A DNA stretch of 64,000 nucleotides from Pseudomonas sp. N40(2020) (GCF_014472415.1 NZ_JACSZV010000007.1:112451-176450); one strand, 5' to 3'. Positions 54,981 to 63,806 are shown, counted from the first letter of the stretch. Notes: a model not told the origin generated them from the sequence alone. A program made the numbers and translations.

Positions 54981-55153
54981 GCTCTTTTCCATCAGGCGCT
55001 GGAGAAATACCCGATGCAGCCGACACATTCTTATAGCACTTGGCCTTCATCACTCTTGTCAGTCAGTGCCGCAATGATGCAACCTTGCCGCAGGCAACAG
55101 TAAAGAGGGCGAGAGCCCGGCGCGTTCAGCATATTTCCAAGCGAGTTCCCTTC

Positions 55154-57850
55154 ATGAAGAGCCAGCCCGATGCCGCCAGCCGTATGGTGGCCGAGGTAGT
55201 GACGCAGTTGCCTGTGCCCTCGCGGCTCGGCATGCTGCGTTTCGAGCGCTTGAATGAAGCCAGTTGGGCAATGCTGTTTCTTGATCCCAATTGCGAACGC
55301 CAGTTCGGCCAACCCGCCGTTGAGCTGTGTGCGCTGGTCGGCTCACCTTATGCCAGCCTGATGGAGCCGGAAGCACGCTATCAGCAGCATGATGCGATCC
55401 AGCAGCAACTCGCCAAAAGTCCGCATTACCTGGTGCGCTACACCCTGCACACCGCTGCGGGTGCGCTGAGCATCCTTGAACTGGGCGAAGCCTATAAACA
55501 GCACAATCGTCATCTGCTGCGTGGTTATCTGCTGGCGGTCGATGACGTATTCGACGAAGCGCCGCTGCTGCCCTCCGTCGACCTCGAAACCCAGAACTCC
55601 CGCCTGCAAATCGCCCTTGAACTGAACCAGCGCGCCCAGCAGGAACAACTGCAGCACCTCGAACGCGTACGCGCCCAGCAAGATCTGATTCTGCTGCTCG
55701 CCCGCCAGCGCTACAGCACCCAAAACTCGTTGCAAGAAGCCGCCGAACTGATCACCCGCTGCGCCTGCGATATCTACGAAATCGACTGCGCCAGCCTGTG
55801 GAACCTTGAAGGTCAGCAACTGCTGCCAATCTCGGCTTACCACCGCGCCACTCAGGAATACATCCTGCCGGACGTGATCGACATCAGCAGCTTCCCCGAT
55901 TACATGGAAGCCCTGCACAGCAGCCGCGCCATCGACGCGCACAACGCGATGCGTGACCCGCGCACCCGGGAGATGGCCGAAGCCCTGCGCCCGCGCGACG
56001 TCAATGCCATGCTCGACGCCAGTATTCGCGTCGATGGCCAAGTGGTCGGCGTGTTGTGCCTGGAACAGACCGGTGTGACCCGCGCCTGGCAGTCCGATGA
56101 AATCGCCTTTGCCGGTGAGCTGGCCGACCAGTTCGCCCAGGTCATCAACAACCACAACCGCCGCACCGCCACCAGCGCCCTGCACCTGTTCCAGCGGGCG
56201 GTCGAGCAAAGCGCCAACGCCTTTTTGCTGGTCAACTGCGATGGCGTTGTCGAATACGTCAACCCAAGCTTCACCGCGATTACCCAGTACACCACCGAAG
56301 AAGTCCACGGCCAGCGCCTGTCGGAACTGCCGGCCCTGGAAAACCTCAGCGAACTGCTGTTCGACGCACCCTCGGCGCTGGCCAAGAGCAACAGTTGGCA
56401 GGGCGAATTCAAGAGCCGCCGCAAGAACCTCGAACCGTACTGGGGCCAGTTATCGATCTCCAAGGTTTACGGCGACAACCGCGAGCTGACGCATTACATC
56501 GGCATCTACGAAGACATCACCCAGACCAAACTGGCGCAGCAGCGCATCGAGCGTCTGGCCTACACCGACAACCTGACCAACCTCGGCAACCGCCCGGCGT
56601 TTATCCGCAATCTGGACGAACGCTTTGCCCGGGATAGCGATACGCCGATCAGCCTGTTGCTGGTCGACATCGACAATTTCAAGCGGATCAACGACAGTCT
56701 CGGCCACCAGACCGGCGACAAACTGCTGATCAGCCTCGCCCGGCGCTTGCGCAACAGCCTGAGCCCGAGCGGCAGCCTCGCCCGCTTCGCCAGTAACGAA
56801 TTCGCCGTGTTGCTCGACAACACCGACCTTGAAGCCGGCCAGCAGATCGCCAGCCAATTGCTGATGACCCTCGACAAGCCGATGTTCGTCGACAACCAGT
56901 TGATCAGCGTCACCGGCTCCGTAGGCCTGGCCTGTGCGCCGCTGCACGGTCGCGATCCGCAGACCCTGATGCGTAACGCCGGTTTGGCGCTGCACAAGGC
57001 CAAGGCCAACGGCAAACATCAGGTGCAAGTCTTCACCGAAGCGTTGAACGCCGAGGCCAGTTACAAACTGTTCGTCGAGAACAACCTGCGCCGCGCCCTG
57101 ACCCAGAACGAGCTGGACGTGTTCTACCAGCCCAAGCTGTGCCTGCGCAGCGGTCGCCTGCTGGGCATGGAAGCGTTGCTGCGCTGGAACCACCCGGAAC
57201 GCGGCATGATCCGCCCCGATCAGTTCATCAGCGTTGCTGAAGAGACCGGCCTGATCATCCCGATCGGCAAGTGGATCGCGCGACAGGCTTGCCGCATGAG
57301 CAAGGCGTTGACCGCCGCCGGCCTGGGCAACCTGCAAGTGGCGATCAACCTCTCGCCCAAGCAGTTCTCCGACCCGGATCTGGTCGCCTCCATCGCCAAC
57401 ATCCTCAAGGAAGAAGCGCTGCCGGCCAATCTGCTGGAGCTTGAGCTGACCGAAGGCCTACTGCTGGAAGCCACCGAAGACACGCACTTGCAACTCGACC
57501 AGCTCAAGCGTCTGGGCCTGACCCTGGCCATGGACGACTTCGGCACCGGTTACTCGTCGCTCAGCTACCTGAAGAAATTCCCGATCGACATCATCAAGAT
57601 CGATCGCAGCTTCATCCACGAAATCCCCGACAACCAGGACGACATGGAAATCACCTCCGCCGTGATCGCCATGGCCCACAACCTGAAACTCAAAGTTGTG
57701 GCAGAAGGCATCGAGACCGCCGAGCAACTGGCGTTCCTGCGTCGCCACCGCTGCGACGTCGGCCAGGGCTACCTGTTCGACCGGCCGATCCCGGGTGCCG
57801 AACTGATCCAGGCACTCAAGCGCTATCCGCGCGGCCCGCTCTGCCTGTAA
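55154..57850 (+). CDS. dipA: c-di-GMP phosphodiesterase DipA-like (GAF-PAS-GGDEF-EAL)
   Basis: 898 residues, cytosolic. An N-terminal PAS-like part is followed by a GAF domain (about residues 180-335), a PAS/PAC unit (about 350-470), a GGDEF domain and an EAL domain. The GGDEF motif is degenerate (ASNEF at 546-550), so cyclase activity is not expected. The EAL domain is intact: GMEALLRW (Glu673), INLSPKQF, ELTEG, MDDFGTGYSSLSYL, IKIDRSFI and EGIET. Like P. aeruginosa DipA (PA5017), it should lower c-di-GMP and help biofilm dispersal. I start at the ATG at 55154 (MKSQPDAASRMV); the open frame begins 38 codons earlier. Confidence 0.9.
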   Translation: MKSQPDAASRMVAEVVTQLPVPSRLGMLRFERLNEASWAMLFLDPNCERQFGQPAVELCALVGSPYASLMEPEARYQQHDAIQQQLAKSPHYLVRYTLHTAAGALSILELGEAYKQHNRHLLRGYLLAVDDVFDEAPLLPSVDLETQNSRLQIALELNQRAQQEQLQHLERVRAQQDLILLLARQRYSTQNSLQEAAELITRCACDIYEIDCASLWNLEGQQLLPISAYHRATQEYILPDVIDISSFPDYMEALHSSRAIDAHNAMRDPRTREMAEALRPRDVNAMLDASIRVDGQVVGVLCLEQTGVTRAWQSDEIAFAGELADQFAQVINNHNRRTATSALHLFQRAVEQSANAFLLVNCDGVVEYVNPSFTAITQYTTEEVHGQRLSELPALENLSELLFDAPSALAKSNSWQGEFKSRRKNLEPYWGQLSISKVYGDNRELTHYIGIYEDITQTKLAQQRIERLAYTDNLTNLGNRPAFIRNLDERFARDSDTPISLLLVDIDNFKRINDSLGHQTGDKLLISLARRLRNSLSPSGSLARFASNEFAVLLDNTDLEAGQQIASQLLMTLDKPMFVDNQLISVTGSVGLACAPLHGRDPQTLMRNAGLALHKAKANGKHQVQVFTEALNAEASYKLFVENNLRRALTQNELDVFYQPKLCLRSGRLLGMEALLRWNHPERGMIRPDQFISVAEETGLIIPIGKWIARQACRMSKALTAAGLGNLQVAINLSPKQFSDPDLVASIANILKEEALPANLLELELTEGLLLEATEDTHLQLDQLKRLGLTLAMDDFGTGYSSLSYLKKFPIDIIKIDRSFIHEIPDNQDDMEITSAVIAMAHNLKLKVVAEGIETAEQLAFLRRHRCDVGQGYLFDRPIPGAELIQALKRYPRGPLCL

Positions 57851-57959
57851 CCCCTCCCCCGTGAGAAACCCGCACATTTTGACTAGTGATTAACTGGGCA
57901 TCATTGGGCACACTGGCGGTCTGACTTTTTACATCCCATCCTGACTGAGAGGAACGATC

Positions 57960-58625
57960 ATGGTTCTGCGCTCGGAAATTCTGGTGAACAAAAACGTGCT
58001 CCCGACTAAAGAACAAGCTCTGCCCGGCCGCGAAACCGCGATGACCCTGCCTGAAAAGCACTTCGTCTTCGAAGAAACACCGCTGCTTGGCCCGTTTTTC
58101 CAGGACGTCGATTTTGCGATTTTCGGTCTGGGCTGCTTCTGGGGCGCAGAACGTCGCTTCTGGCAACGTGAAGGCGTGGTCAGCACCGTGGTCGGTTACG
58201 CCGGCGGCTTCACACCGAACCCGACCTACGAAGAAGTCTGCTCGGGCCTGACCGGTCACGCCGAAGTGGTGCTGGTGGTGTATGACAAGGACAAGGTCAG
58301 CTACGAAGAGCTGCTGGCGATGTTCTGGGAACTGCACAACCCGACGCAGGGCATGCGGCAGGGCAACGATATCGGCACGCAGTACCGCTCGGTGATCTAT
58401 GCGACCAGCCCGGAACATCTGGACGCAGCGCTGAAGAGCAAGGCGACCTATCAGGCTGAACTGTCGAAGGCGGGTCTGGGTGAAATCAGCACCGAGATCG
58501 AACAGGCGCCAACCGTGTACTTCGCCGAGGCGTATCACCAGCAATACCTGGCGAAAAACCCTGAAGGCTACTGCGGAATCGGCGGCACCGGCGTGTGCAT
58601 GCCACCGAGCCTGGCGGGTAATTAA
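57960..58625 (+). CDS. msrA: Peptide methionine sulfoxide reductase MsrA
   Basis: 221 residues, with GAGAGG before the ATG. The nucleophile Cys lies in [14 protein letters not shown], and downstream cysteines ([12 protein letters not shown]) resolve the disulphide. The long N-terminus (about 50 residues before the catalytic strand) is the usual form in pseudomonads. It reduces methionine-S-sulfoxide in proteins. Same neighbour as in P. aeruginosa (dipA). Confidence 0.96.
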   Translation: MVLRSEILVNKNVLPTKEQALPGRETAMTLPEKHFVFEETPLLGPFFQDVDFAIFGLGCFWGAERRFWQREGVVSTVVGYAGGFTPNPTYEEVCSGLTGHAEVVLVVYDKDKVSYEELLAMFWELHNPTQGMRQGNDIGTQYRSVIYATSPEHLDAALKSKATYQAELSKAGLGEISTEIEQAPTVYFAEAYHQQYLAKNPEGYCGIGGTGVCMPPSLAGN

Positions 58626-58636
58626 AGCCTGAAAGC

Positions 58637-58741
58637 AAAAGATCGCAGCCTTCGGCAGTTCCTAGAGAGGTTCCGTTATCGTCCACGCATTTGTGAACGA
58701 CACTGAACCTCTGTAGGAGCTGCCGCAGGCTGCGATCTTTT
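58637..58741. repeat. Palindromic repeat, family B, copy 3
   Basis: AAAAGATCGCAGCCTTCGGCAG with the complementary CTGCCGCAGGCTGCGATCTTTT, and a longer centre (about 60 bases) with TGTAGGAGCTGCCG. It sits between convergent msrA and rlmJ. Confidence 0.86.
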
Positions 58742-58755
58742 GATCTTGCCGTTGA

Positions 58756-59595
58756 TCAGCTCTCGGCAATCAACCAATCCATCTGCCACCCACCCTGAGT
58801 CTGCCCAAGCTTCTTGGACAACCACGGCAGCAGCTCACGCAATTCTTCCTCCAGCCCCCACGGCGGATTGGCAATCGCCATCCCGGAGCCGTTCAAGCTG
58901 TTCGGCGTATCCAGCGGATGCACCAGCAACTCCACGCGCAACAACTTCGGCGCACCGGTACCGGCCAGATCCTGATAGAAACGACGCAGCGCACGCTGAT
59001 CCTTCACCGGATACCAGATCGCCGCCACGGTTTGACGCATCCGGCCAATGGCCTCTTTCATCGACGCCGCACACCGCTGCATCTCATCGAGCTGTTCGAA
59101 CGGCGGATCAATCAACATCACCGCACGCTTCTCCTGCACCGGCAGCATTGCCCGCGCCACATGCCAGCCCTCGCCCAGATGAACCTTCACCCGACGATCA
59201 CCGGCCATGTTGTCCTTGAGCAGCACGCCGTCTTCCGGGTGCTTCTCGTTGAGCATCACCCGATCCTGCGGCCGGGTCAGGCGCCGCGCCAGCTCCGGCG
59301 AGCCCGGGTAATAGCGCAACTGGCCATCCGGGTTCATCTCGTGCAGCACCTTCATGTAGTCGGCGGTCAGCGCCGGCAGGTCCGGCTGATCCCACAAGCG
59401 CGCGATGCCTTCCAGGTACTCGCCGGTACGGTTGGCCTGATCGCCCTGCAAGTCGTACAGTCCGATGCCGGCGTGGCTGTCGAGATAGGCAAACGGCTGC
59501 TCCTTGCGCGACATCAGGGCGATGAGGCGGGTCAAGGTCAGGTGTTTGAACACATCGGCGTGATTGCCGGCATGGAAGGCGTGACGATAATTCAT
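58756..59595 (-). CDS. rlmJ: 23S rRNA (adenine2030-N6)-methyltransferase RlmJ
   Basis: 279 residues. Begins with the family start MNYRHAFHAGNHADVFKHL, contains the SAM region LDSHAGIGLYDL and the N6-adenine catalytic motif MLIDPPFEQ (a DPPF version of DPPY). E. coli RlmJ methylates A2030 of 23S rRNA. It is convergent with msrA. ATG at 59595 with GGAGCAATC ahead. Confidence 0.94.
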   Translation of the reverse strand: MNYRHAFHAGNHADVFKHLTLTRLIALMSRKEQPFAYLDSHAGIGLYDLQGDQANRTGEYLEGIARLWDQPDLPALTADYMKVLHEMNPDGQLRYYPGSPELARRLTRPQDRVMLNEKHPEDGVLLKDNMAGDRRVKVHLGEGWHVARAMLPVQEKRAVMLIDPPFEQLDEMQRCAASMKEAIGRMRQTVAAIWYPVKDQRALRRFYQDLAGTGAPKLLRVELLVHPLDTPNSLNGSGMAIANPPWGLEEELRELLPWLSKKLGQTQGGWQMDWLIAES

Positions 59596-59676
59596 GATTG
59601 CTCCTGCGAAGGCCGCGAAGTTTACCTTTTACCGGGCGGCAAGTCAGGGGTTGGCGGCCGAGCGGGCAAAAGCCTT

Positions 59677-59869
59677 CCCCTCACCCTAGCCCTCTCCCGC
59701 TGGGAGAGGGGACTGACGGTGGTGATCTTGCGGGTTACATCGACCTGAAAGATCAACGTGATCTCAGGCTTGGCCAATCGAAGATCACCGCAGCAGTCGC
59801 AAGTCGGCGTATATCGCCCAGACACCTCGGTCAGTCCCCTCGCCCTTTGGGAGAGGGCTAGGGTGAGGG
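59677..59869. repeat. MITE-like element, family A, copy 2
   Basis: About 193 bases with inverted arms (CCCCTCACCCTAGCCCTCTC at 59677- and its complement ending at 59869) and inner pieces shared with the copy at 10184-10361. The centre differs in length by about 15 bases. It fills most of the 329-base gap between rlmJ and the next gene; no gene is visible in it. Confidence 0.85.
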
Positions 59870-59924
59870 CATGGATTGATGGAGTTACACTTGCCCGACA
59901 TGACCGACAGGACGTCAAAAAACC

Positions 59925-60338
59925 ATGCGTCATTTCATTATTTCTTTACTGTCTCTTACTGCCTCATCCCTGGCCCTCAGTGACGAAAAAAATGCTGACC
60001 AGGCTCGCCTAATGCTCAAGAACTACGGTTTGAGTCACTGCATCCTGAAGCCATTCAAAGAAAATTCAGCATTGGAAAAAGACATCGGTCTGTCCGCTGG
60101 TGCTTACTCGTTCATGGGCAAAGGCATGCACTCCGTCCTGCAAAATGAAGACACGCTGCAAGTGCTGCACGATCCATATAAAGAAACCAGAAACTATGTG
60201 TATGCGGCCTATGAGCAGACACCGTCGATCAGCAAGCACTCGAACAGCAATGTAGTTTTTTATGCTTGCCTGGAAGTCTATAACTCAGAGGCTTTCGACA
60301 GTTTTATCAAGACTCAGGATCGGTACATTGCAGACTGA
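59925..60338 (+). CDS. Small exported Tai4-like (T6SS amidase immunity) protein
   Basis: 137 residues with a signal peptide (cleavage near ALS-DEKN). The mature part opens DQARLMLKNYGLSHCILKPF and continues with AGAYSFMGKG and YACLEVYNSEAFDSFIKTQDRYI. This order and the two cysteines (39 and 115) resemble the periplasmic Tai4 immunity family, which blocks Tae4 peptidoglycan amidases delivered by type VI secretion. I judge this from pattern memory only. No Tae4 effector lies in the window; vgrG is 1.5 kb away on the other strand. The gene is more AT-rich than its neighbours, and AGGA lies far (about 13 bases) from the ATG. Confidence 0.5.
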   Translation: MRHFIISLLSLTASSLALSDEKNADQARLMLKNYGLSHCILKPFKENSALEKDIGLSAGAYSFMGKGMHSVLQNEDTLQVLHDPYKETRNYVYAAYEQTPSISKHSNSNVVFYACLEVYNSEAFDSFIKTQDRYIAD

Positions 60339-60357
60339 CTGCCGCACCCTCAACGTC

Positions 60358-60427
60358 AAAAGATCGCAGCCTTCGGCAGCTCTCACAGGTGATCCCGTGT
60401 AGGAGCTGCCGAAGGCTGCGATCTTTT
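60358..60427. repeat. Palindromic repeat, family B, copy 4
   Basis: AAAAGATCGCAGCCTTCGGC and GCCGAAGGCTGCGATCTTTT flank a centre of about 30 bases. It lies between the convergent Tai4-like and DUF6124-like genes and can end both transcripts. Confidence 0.87.
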
Positions 60428-60445
60428 GATTTTGCTTCTGGAAAC

Positions 60446-60766
60446 TCAGGAAGGCATCGCGCGCAACCGCTTGCCGATGACATCGAGTACATCACAGCCA
60501 TCACGTAACGGAATCACGCAGAGCTGGGCGAAGTCGCTGAGGATCATCGAGTCGCACTCGATCGAGCCGCGCATGCAAAGGTTTTCCAGCACCTGGACGA
60601 CGGTGCGGATGCGATGGTTGGCAGCGTCCATCAGGATGTCGGAGGGGACGTGGGTGTCGATGAACAGGGTGGGCATGTCGCTGCAGTTGCCGGTCAGGGC
60701 CATGAAGCGATTGTCGGGATGGGGGATGATTTTTTCGTAGGGTGGATCGGGTGTTAGCGTTTTCAT
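60446..60766 (-). CDS. DUF6124/DUF3077-like small protein
   Basis: 106 residues from the ATG at 60766 (MKTLTPDPPYEKII), with AGAGG seven bases ahead. The opening TPDPP and the later VLENLCMRGSIECDS resemble small proteins found in many copies in Pseudomonas and grouped as DUF6124/DUF3077; function unknown. No membrane or signal segment. The frame stays open back to 60943, through a structured leader, but that stretch reads like leader rather than protein. Confidence 0.6.
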   Translation of the reverse strand: MKTLTPDPPYEKIIPHPDNRFMALTGNCSDMPTLFIDTHVPSDILMDAANHRIRTVVQVLENLCMRGSIECDSMILSDFAQLCVIPLRDGCDVLDVIGKRLRAMPS

Positions 60767-60790
60767 TTTTGAACCTCTGGTAGTGAAATG

Positions 60791-60891
60791 GGCTTCCACC
60801 ATCTCCCTCCTACGGGTTTGGGTGGCAGCCATGCGCGGGGTAGGAGAACCGAGACCAGAGAACTCGGCCACGCCGAAGCGTGCCCGCGCAT
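60791..60891 (-). ncRNA. Structured leader RNA of the DUF6124-like gene (novel candidate)
   Basis: On the minus strand a 9-bp stem (ATGCGCGGG, 60891-60883, with CCCGCGCAT, 60839-60831) encloses two hairpins: CACGC-TTCG-GCGTG (60882-60869, a stable UUCG tetraloop) and CCGAG-TTCTCTGGT-CTCGG (60867-60849). A further stem (GGCTGCCACC with GGTGGAAGCC, 60830-60791) lies close to the ribosome site. The three-way junction plus stem is far from random and ends 24 bases before the start codon. No known riboswitch was recognised. A regulatory leader is an inference. Confidence 0.55.
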
Positions 60892-61096
60892 AACCGCCGC
60901 AAATGATCTTACGGACGCAAGTAGACTGCCGCAAACCGGGCAACGACGTTTATGCACTCTTCTAGTCTCAAGGCTCCTACACCCTGTCGCCGCATCTGCG
61001 GTGACCTTTTAAGACTATCCCTGCAACCCACCGCCCACCAGTTCATGAAAACCGCCGCAACTCGAAGGAAACGTCCGAAGCCTTCGCCCGGAAATT

Positions 61097-61801
61097 TCAC
61101 TCCGACTCTGCCAGCAAATACGCCAACAACGCCGATTGCGACGATTCTTCCGACGTTGAACGCTGAAAAAACTGCCCGATCTTGCAGCGCAAAACCGCCT
61201 CGGGAAACGCCTCGAACAATGCCGGATGCTCCTCGCTCAGCCACTGCACAACGTTACCGACCCGAACGTCATCCCCCGCCGAAGCCAACACCGAATCAGG
61301 CACCGCCCACCAAGGAAACACCCGCCCCGAAACCTGCGACCGCCCCCCGATTTCCAAGGCCTGACCATTGATCAGTCCGCGTGAAATTACTGGCAAAAGC
61401 TGCGCCGCTTCCACCGCATCGGACTGCAAAATCGGCAGCAAAAACCGTCCATCCCAAAACCGGAAAAACACCGCTTTCCCGTCCGGCATCAGCACCTGCG
61501 TCAGGCTGCGAAAGTGCTCGACCACCACTTCCAGGCTCGCCGAAGACACCGCCAACCAGCCCCAGTCACGGGACTCGGTAGCCGCCACCCAATCCAGAAA
61601 CTCACTGTCCGCCGCGACAATTCCCACATAGGGCATCACCGCGTCCCACTCGGCGTAAATCGTGTCCGCCCAGATCGGATTCGACGTCACCAGGGAGGGT
61701 TTGGCATCGCTGGCGTTACTGAAGATCGCGAACAACTGCTCCGACGGCTTCAACGGCTGACGCGCCAGCCATGCGCGGGGCTCAACAAAGTCAGGCTGCA
61801 C
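61097..61801 (-). CDS. DUF4123 protein, type VI effector chaperone/adaptor
   Basis: 234 residues from the GTG at 61801, chosen because AAGGA lies eight bases upstream; an in-frame ATG at 61849 would overlap vgrG by 59 bases. It matches the DUF4123 (Tap/TEC) family: LFAIFSNASDA and WADTIYAEWDAVMPYVGIV near the start, then DWGWLAVSS and VFFRFWDGRFLLPIL, the usual core. DUF4123 proteins help load an effector onto the VgrG tip and are normally followed by the effector gene. Here none follows. It overlaps the vgrG stop by 11 bases. Confidence 0.8.
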   Translation of the reverse strand: MQPDFVEPRAWLARQPLKPSEQLFAIFSNASDAKPSLVTSNPIWADTIYAEWDAVMPYVGIVAADSEFLDWVAATESRDWGWLAVSSASLEVVVEHFRSLTQVLMPDGKAVFFRFWDGRFLLPILQSDAVEAAQLLPVISRGLINGQALEIGGRSQVSGRVFPWWAVPDSVLASAGDDVRVGNVVQWLSEEHPALFEAFPEAVLRCKIGQFFQRSTSEESSQSALLAYLLAESE

Positions 61802-63806
61802 AGACACCGTCCTTGCAACGCTCACATTCTTCGCAGAATGGCGCATCACCTTTGAAACTCATGATTTGCGCGGCCGTCAGCATCGCCGCCGGCGCTGCCG
61901 CCAATGTATCCGGCAACCCCGGCACACTCGGCGCGGCACTCATCGCCGCCATCGGCGCGCCACCCACAACAATCGGCACGCTGCTGAAAATCCCGCCGGG
62001 GCCGATGTTGATCCATTGCCCGCCGGCCTGAATCGTCGCGCTGGCGCCGCCATCGATCACCACTTGCTGGCCGGCGCTGACGTGGAATTGCGCACTGGCG
62101 CTGGTCGCCTGGTTGCTCACGCGGATATGCCGATCGCCCGCCACCGTCAGATGATCGTCCTGCTTGACTTCGGTCTGGCGCTGGCCGTGGGTGATGCGCT
62201 GTTCGTCAGCCTTCAGTTCGTGCCGGGCGATGCCGGTGACGACGATGCTGCGCTGGTTATCGACCTGCACCTGCTGATCGTGCAGCACATGCTGGGTCCA
62301 GTTGCGTTGGGCGCGCAGGTAGATTTCCTCGGCGCCTTTTTTGTCCTCGATGCGCAGTTCGTTGTAGCCACCGCCACCGGGGCTGCTCTGGCTGCGGAAA
62401 ATACTGCGGGTCTTGTCGGCGGGGAGATCCAGCGGCACCGGTGTGGCGGCGTTTGGCAGGCAACCCATGACCAGCGGCTTGTCGGCATCGGCATCGATGA
62501 AACCGACCAGCACTTCCATGCCGACCCTCGGGATCAGCACGCTGCCGTAACGGTCATGCGCCCAACCGGTGGCGACGCGCAGCCAGCAACTGGAATGCTC
62601 GTTGAGTTCGCCGTCGCGATCCCAGGCCAGTTGCACCTTGACCCGGCCAAACTCGTCGCAGTGGATTTCGCTGTCCTGCGGCCCGGTGACAACCGCCGGT
62701 TGATAGCCGAGCATGCGCGGCTTTTCCGGCCCCAGGGCTGGCCGGAAGAACACGTTCCACGGCGTCGCGAGAAAGGTATTACGGTAACCCTGGAATGCTT
62801 CCCCATCGCTGGTCACCGACTCTTCCAGCACTTGCGGCTGTCGGCCACGGTGTTCGATGGCCGTCAGTAACCAGAGATCGTTCCAGTCGTTGCGCGGATG
62901 CTCGGTCAGTTGCAGGAAATGTCCGCAAACCAGCGCGGATTCGTCGCTGATGCCCTCGGCCTGACGGTAATCGGCGACATGCCTTTCAAGCGCTCGTTGG
63001 GCCAGGTGTTTGCCGGTGTCACGATCATTGAATTGGCCGGGAAAGTGGTAGTCCTCGAGCACCGGACGCTGCTCGCCATCGATGCGACTTTCCAGTTGCA
63101 GGCGCGGCTTCTCAAAGTTGTAGTCGCGCCGGGTGACCACGCTGGTACGGGTTTCCACGCGCACATTGAAGCGCTTGATCGCCGGCGCCCCGGCCGACAT
63201 GCCGCTACCGGGCAGATAAAGCGTTGGCTCGGCCAATCGCGGGAACACGGTTTGATCGTCGCCAAACACCAACAGATGCCCGTCGGGGCTGTGCTGAAAG
63301 TGGTAGTGAATGCCGACTTCGGCACACAGGCGCTGGATAAACGCCAGATCGCTCTCGGCGTACTGCACGCAATATTCACGCTCCGGGTAGTCGCTGCCGA
63401 GGCGGAATTCGAAGGCGTCGCGCAGGATCGCGTGATCCTTGAGGATCTGCGCCACGATCTGCGGCACGCTTTGGTGCTGGAATATCCGCTGATTGATCCG
63501 GTGTCCGAGGTACGTCAGACGCGGGACAAGGCTGACGTGATAGCGCGTCAGACGTTTCCCGGAGTCGCCCTGCCCGACCTGATAAATCTGACCGTGAACA
63601 CCGGAACCGTCGGCATCAAAACTCAGAAACGCCTGACAGTGCAGCAGGCTTTCGAGATCCAGATCCGGCCGTTCGCTGACCAGTTCCAGCTCGAAACGAA
63701 AGGGTTGGCTGATGGCTTCCTTGCCCGTGAACTCAAGGACTTTGAGGTCATGCTGGGCGCCTTCGAGGGTCAACGTGAAACGCGGTTGATTGGCAGGCGC
63801 GAACAT
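61791..63806 (-). CDS. vgrG: Type VI secretion tip protein VgrG (TssI)
   Basis: 671 residues. The gp27-like base domain (about 1-360) begins RFTLTLEGAQHDLKVLEFTGKE-type sequence, with RLCAEVGIHYHF. The gp5-like OB and needle part has GYQPAVVTGPQDSEIHCDEFGRV, VLIPRVGMEVLVGF and YNELRIEDKKGAEEIYLRAQ, followed by DUF2345-like strands. The C-terminus ends in four cysteines (CEECERCKDGVC, residues 658-669), a likely metal site. VgrG caps the Hcp tube and carries effectors. No other type VI structural gene is in the window, so this is an orphan vgrG. Confidence 0.93.
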   Translation of the reverse strand: MFAPANQPRFTLTLEGAQHDLKVLEFTGKEAISQPFRFELELVSERPDLDLESLLHCQAFLSFDADGSGVHGQIYQVGQGDSGKRLTRYHVSLVPRLTYLGHRINQRIFQHQSVPQIVAQILKDHAILRDAFEFRLGSDYPEREYCVQYAESDLAFIQRLCAEVGIHYHFQHSPDGHLLVFGDDQTVFPRLAEPTLYLPGSGMSAGAPAIKRFNVRVETRTSVVTRRDYNFEKPRLQLESRIDGEQRPVLEDYHFPGQFNDRDTGKHLAQRALERHVADYRQAEGISDESALVCGHFLQLTEHPRNDWNDLWLLTAIEHRGRQPQVLEESVTSDGEAFQGYRNTFLATPWNVFFRPALGPEKPRMLGYQPAVVTGPQDSEIHCDEFGRVKVQLAWDRDGELNEHSSCWLRVATGWAHDRYGSVLIPRVGMEVLVGFIDADADKPLVMGCLPNAATPVPLDLPADKTRSIFRSQSSPGGGGYNELRIEDKKGAEEIYLRAQRNWTQHVLHDQQVQVDNQRSIVVTGIARHELKADEQRITHGQRQTEVKQDDHLTVAGDRHIRVSNQATSASAQFHVSAGQQVVIDGGASATIQAGGQWINIGPGGIFSSVPIVVGGAPMAAMSAAPSVPGLPDTLAAAPAAMLTAAQIMSFKGDAPFCEECERCKDGVCAA

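Noticed and set aside
60909..61244. 111-codon minus-strand frame between the DUF4123 and DUF6124-like genes as a possible effector
   Set aside because: It starts inside DUF4123 in another frame, has no toxin motif or ribosome site, and its end lies near the structured leader.
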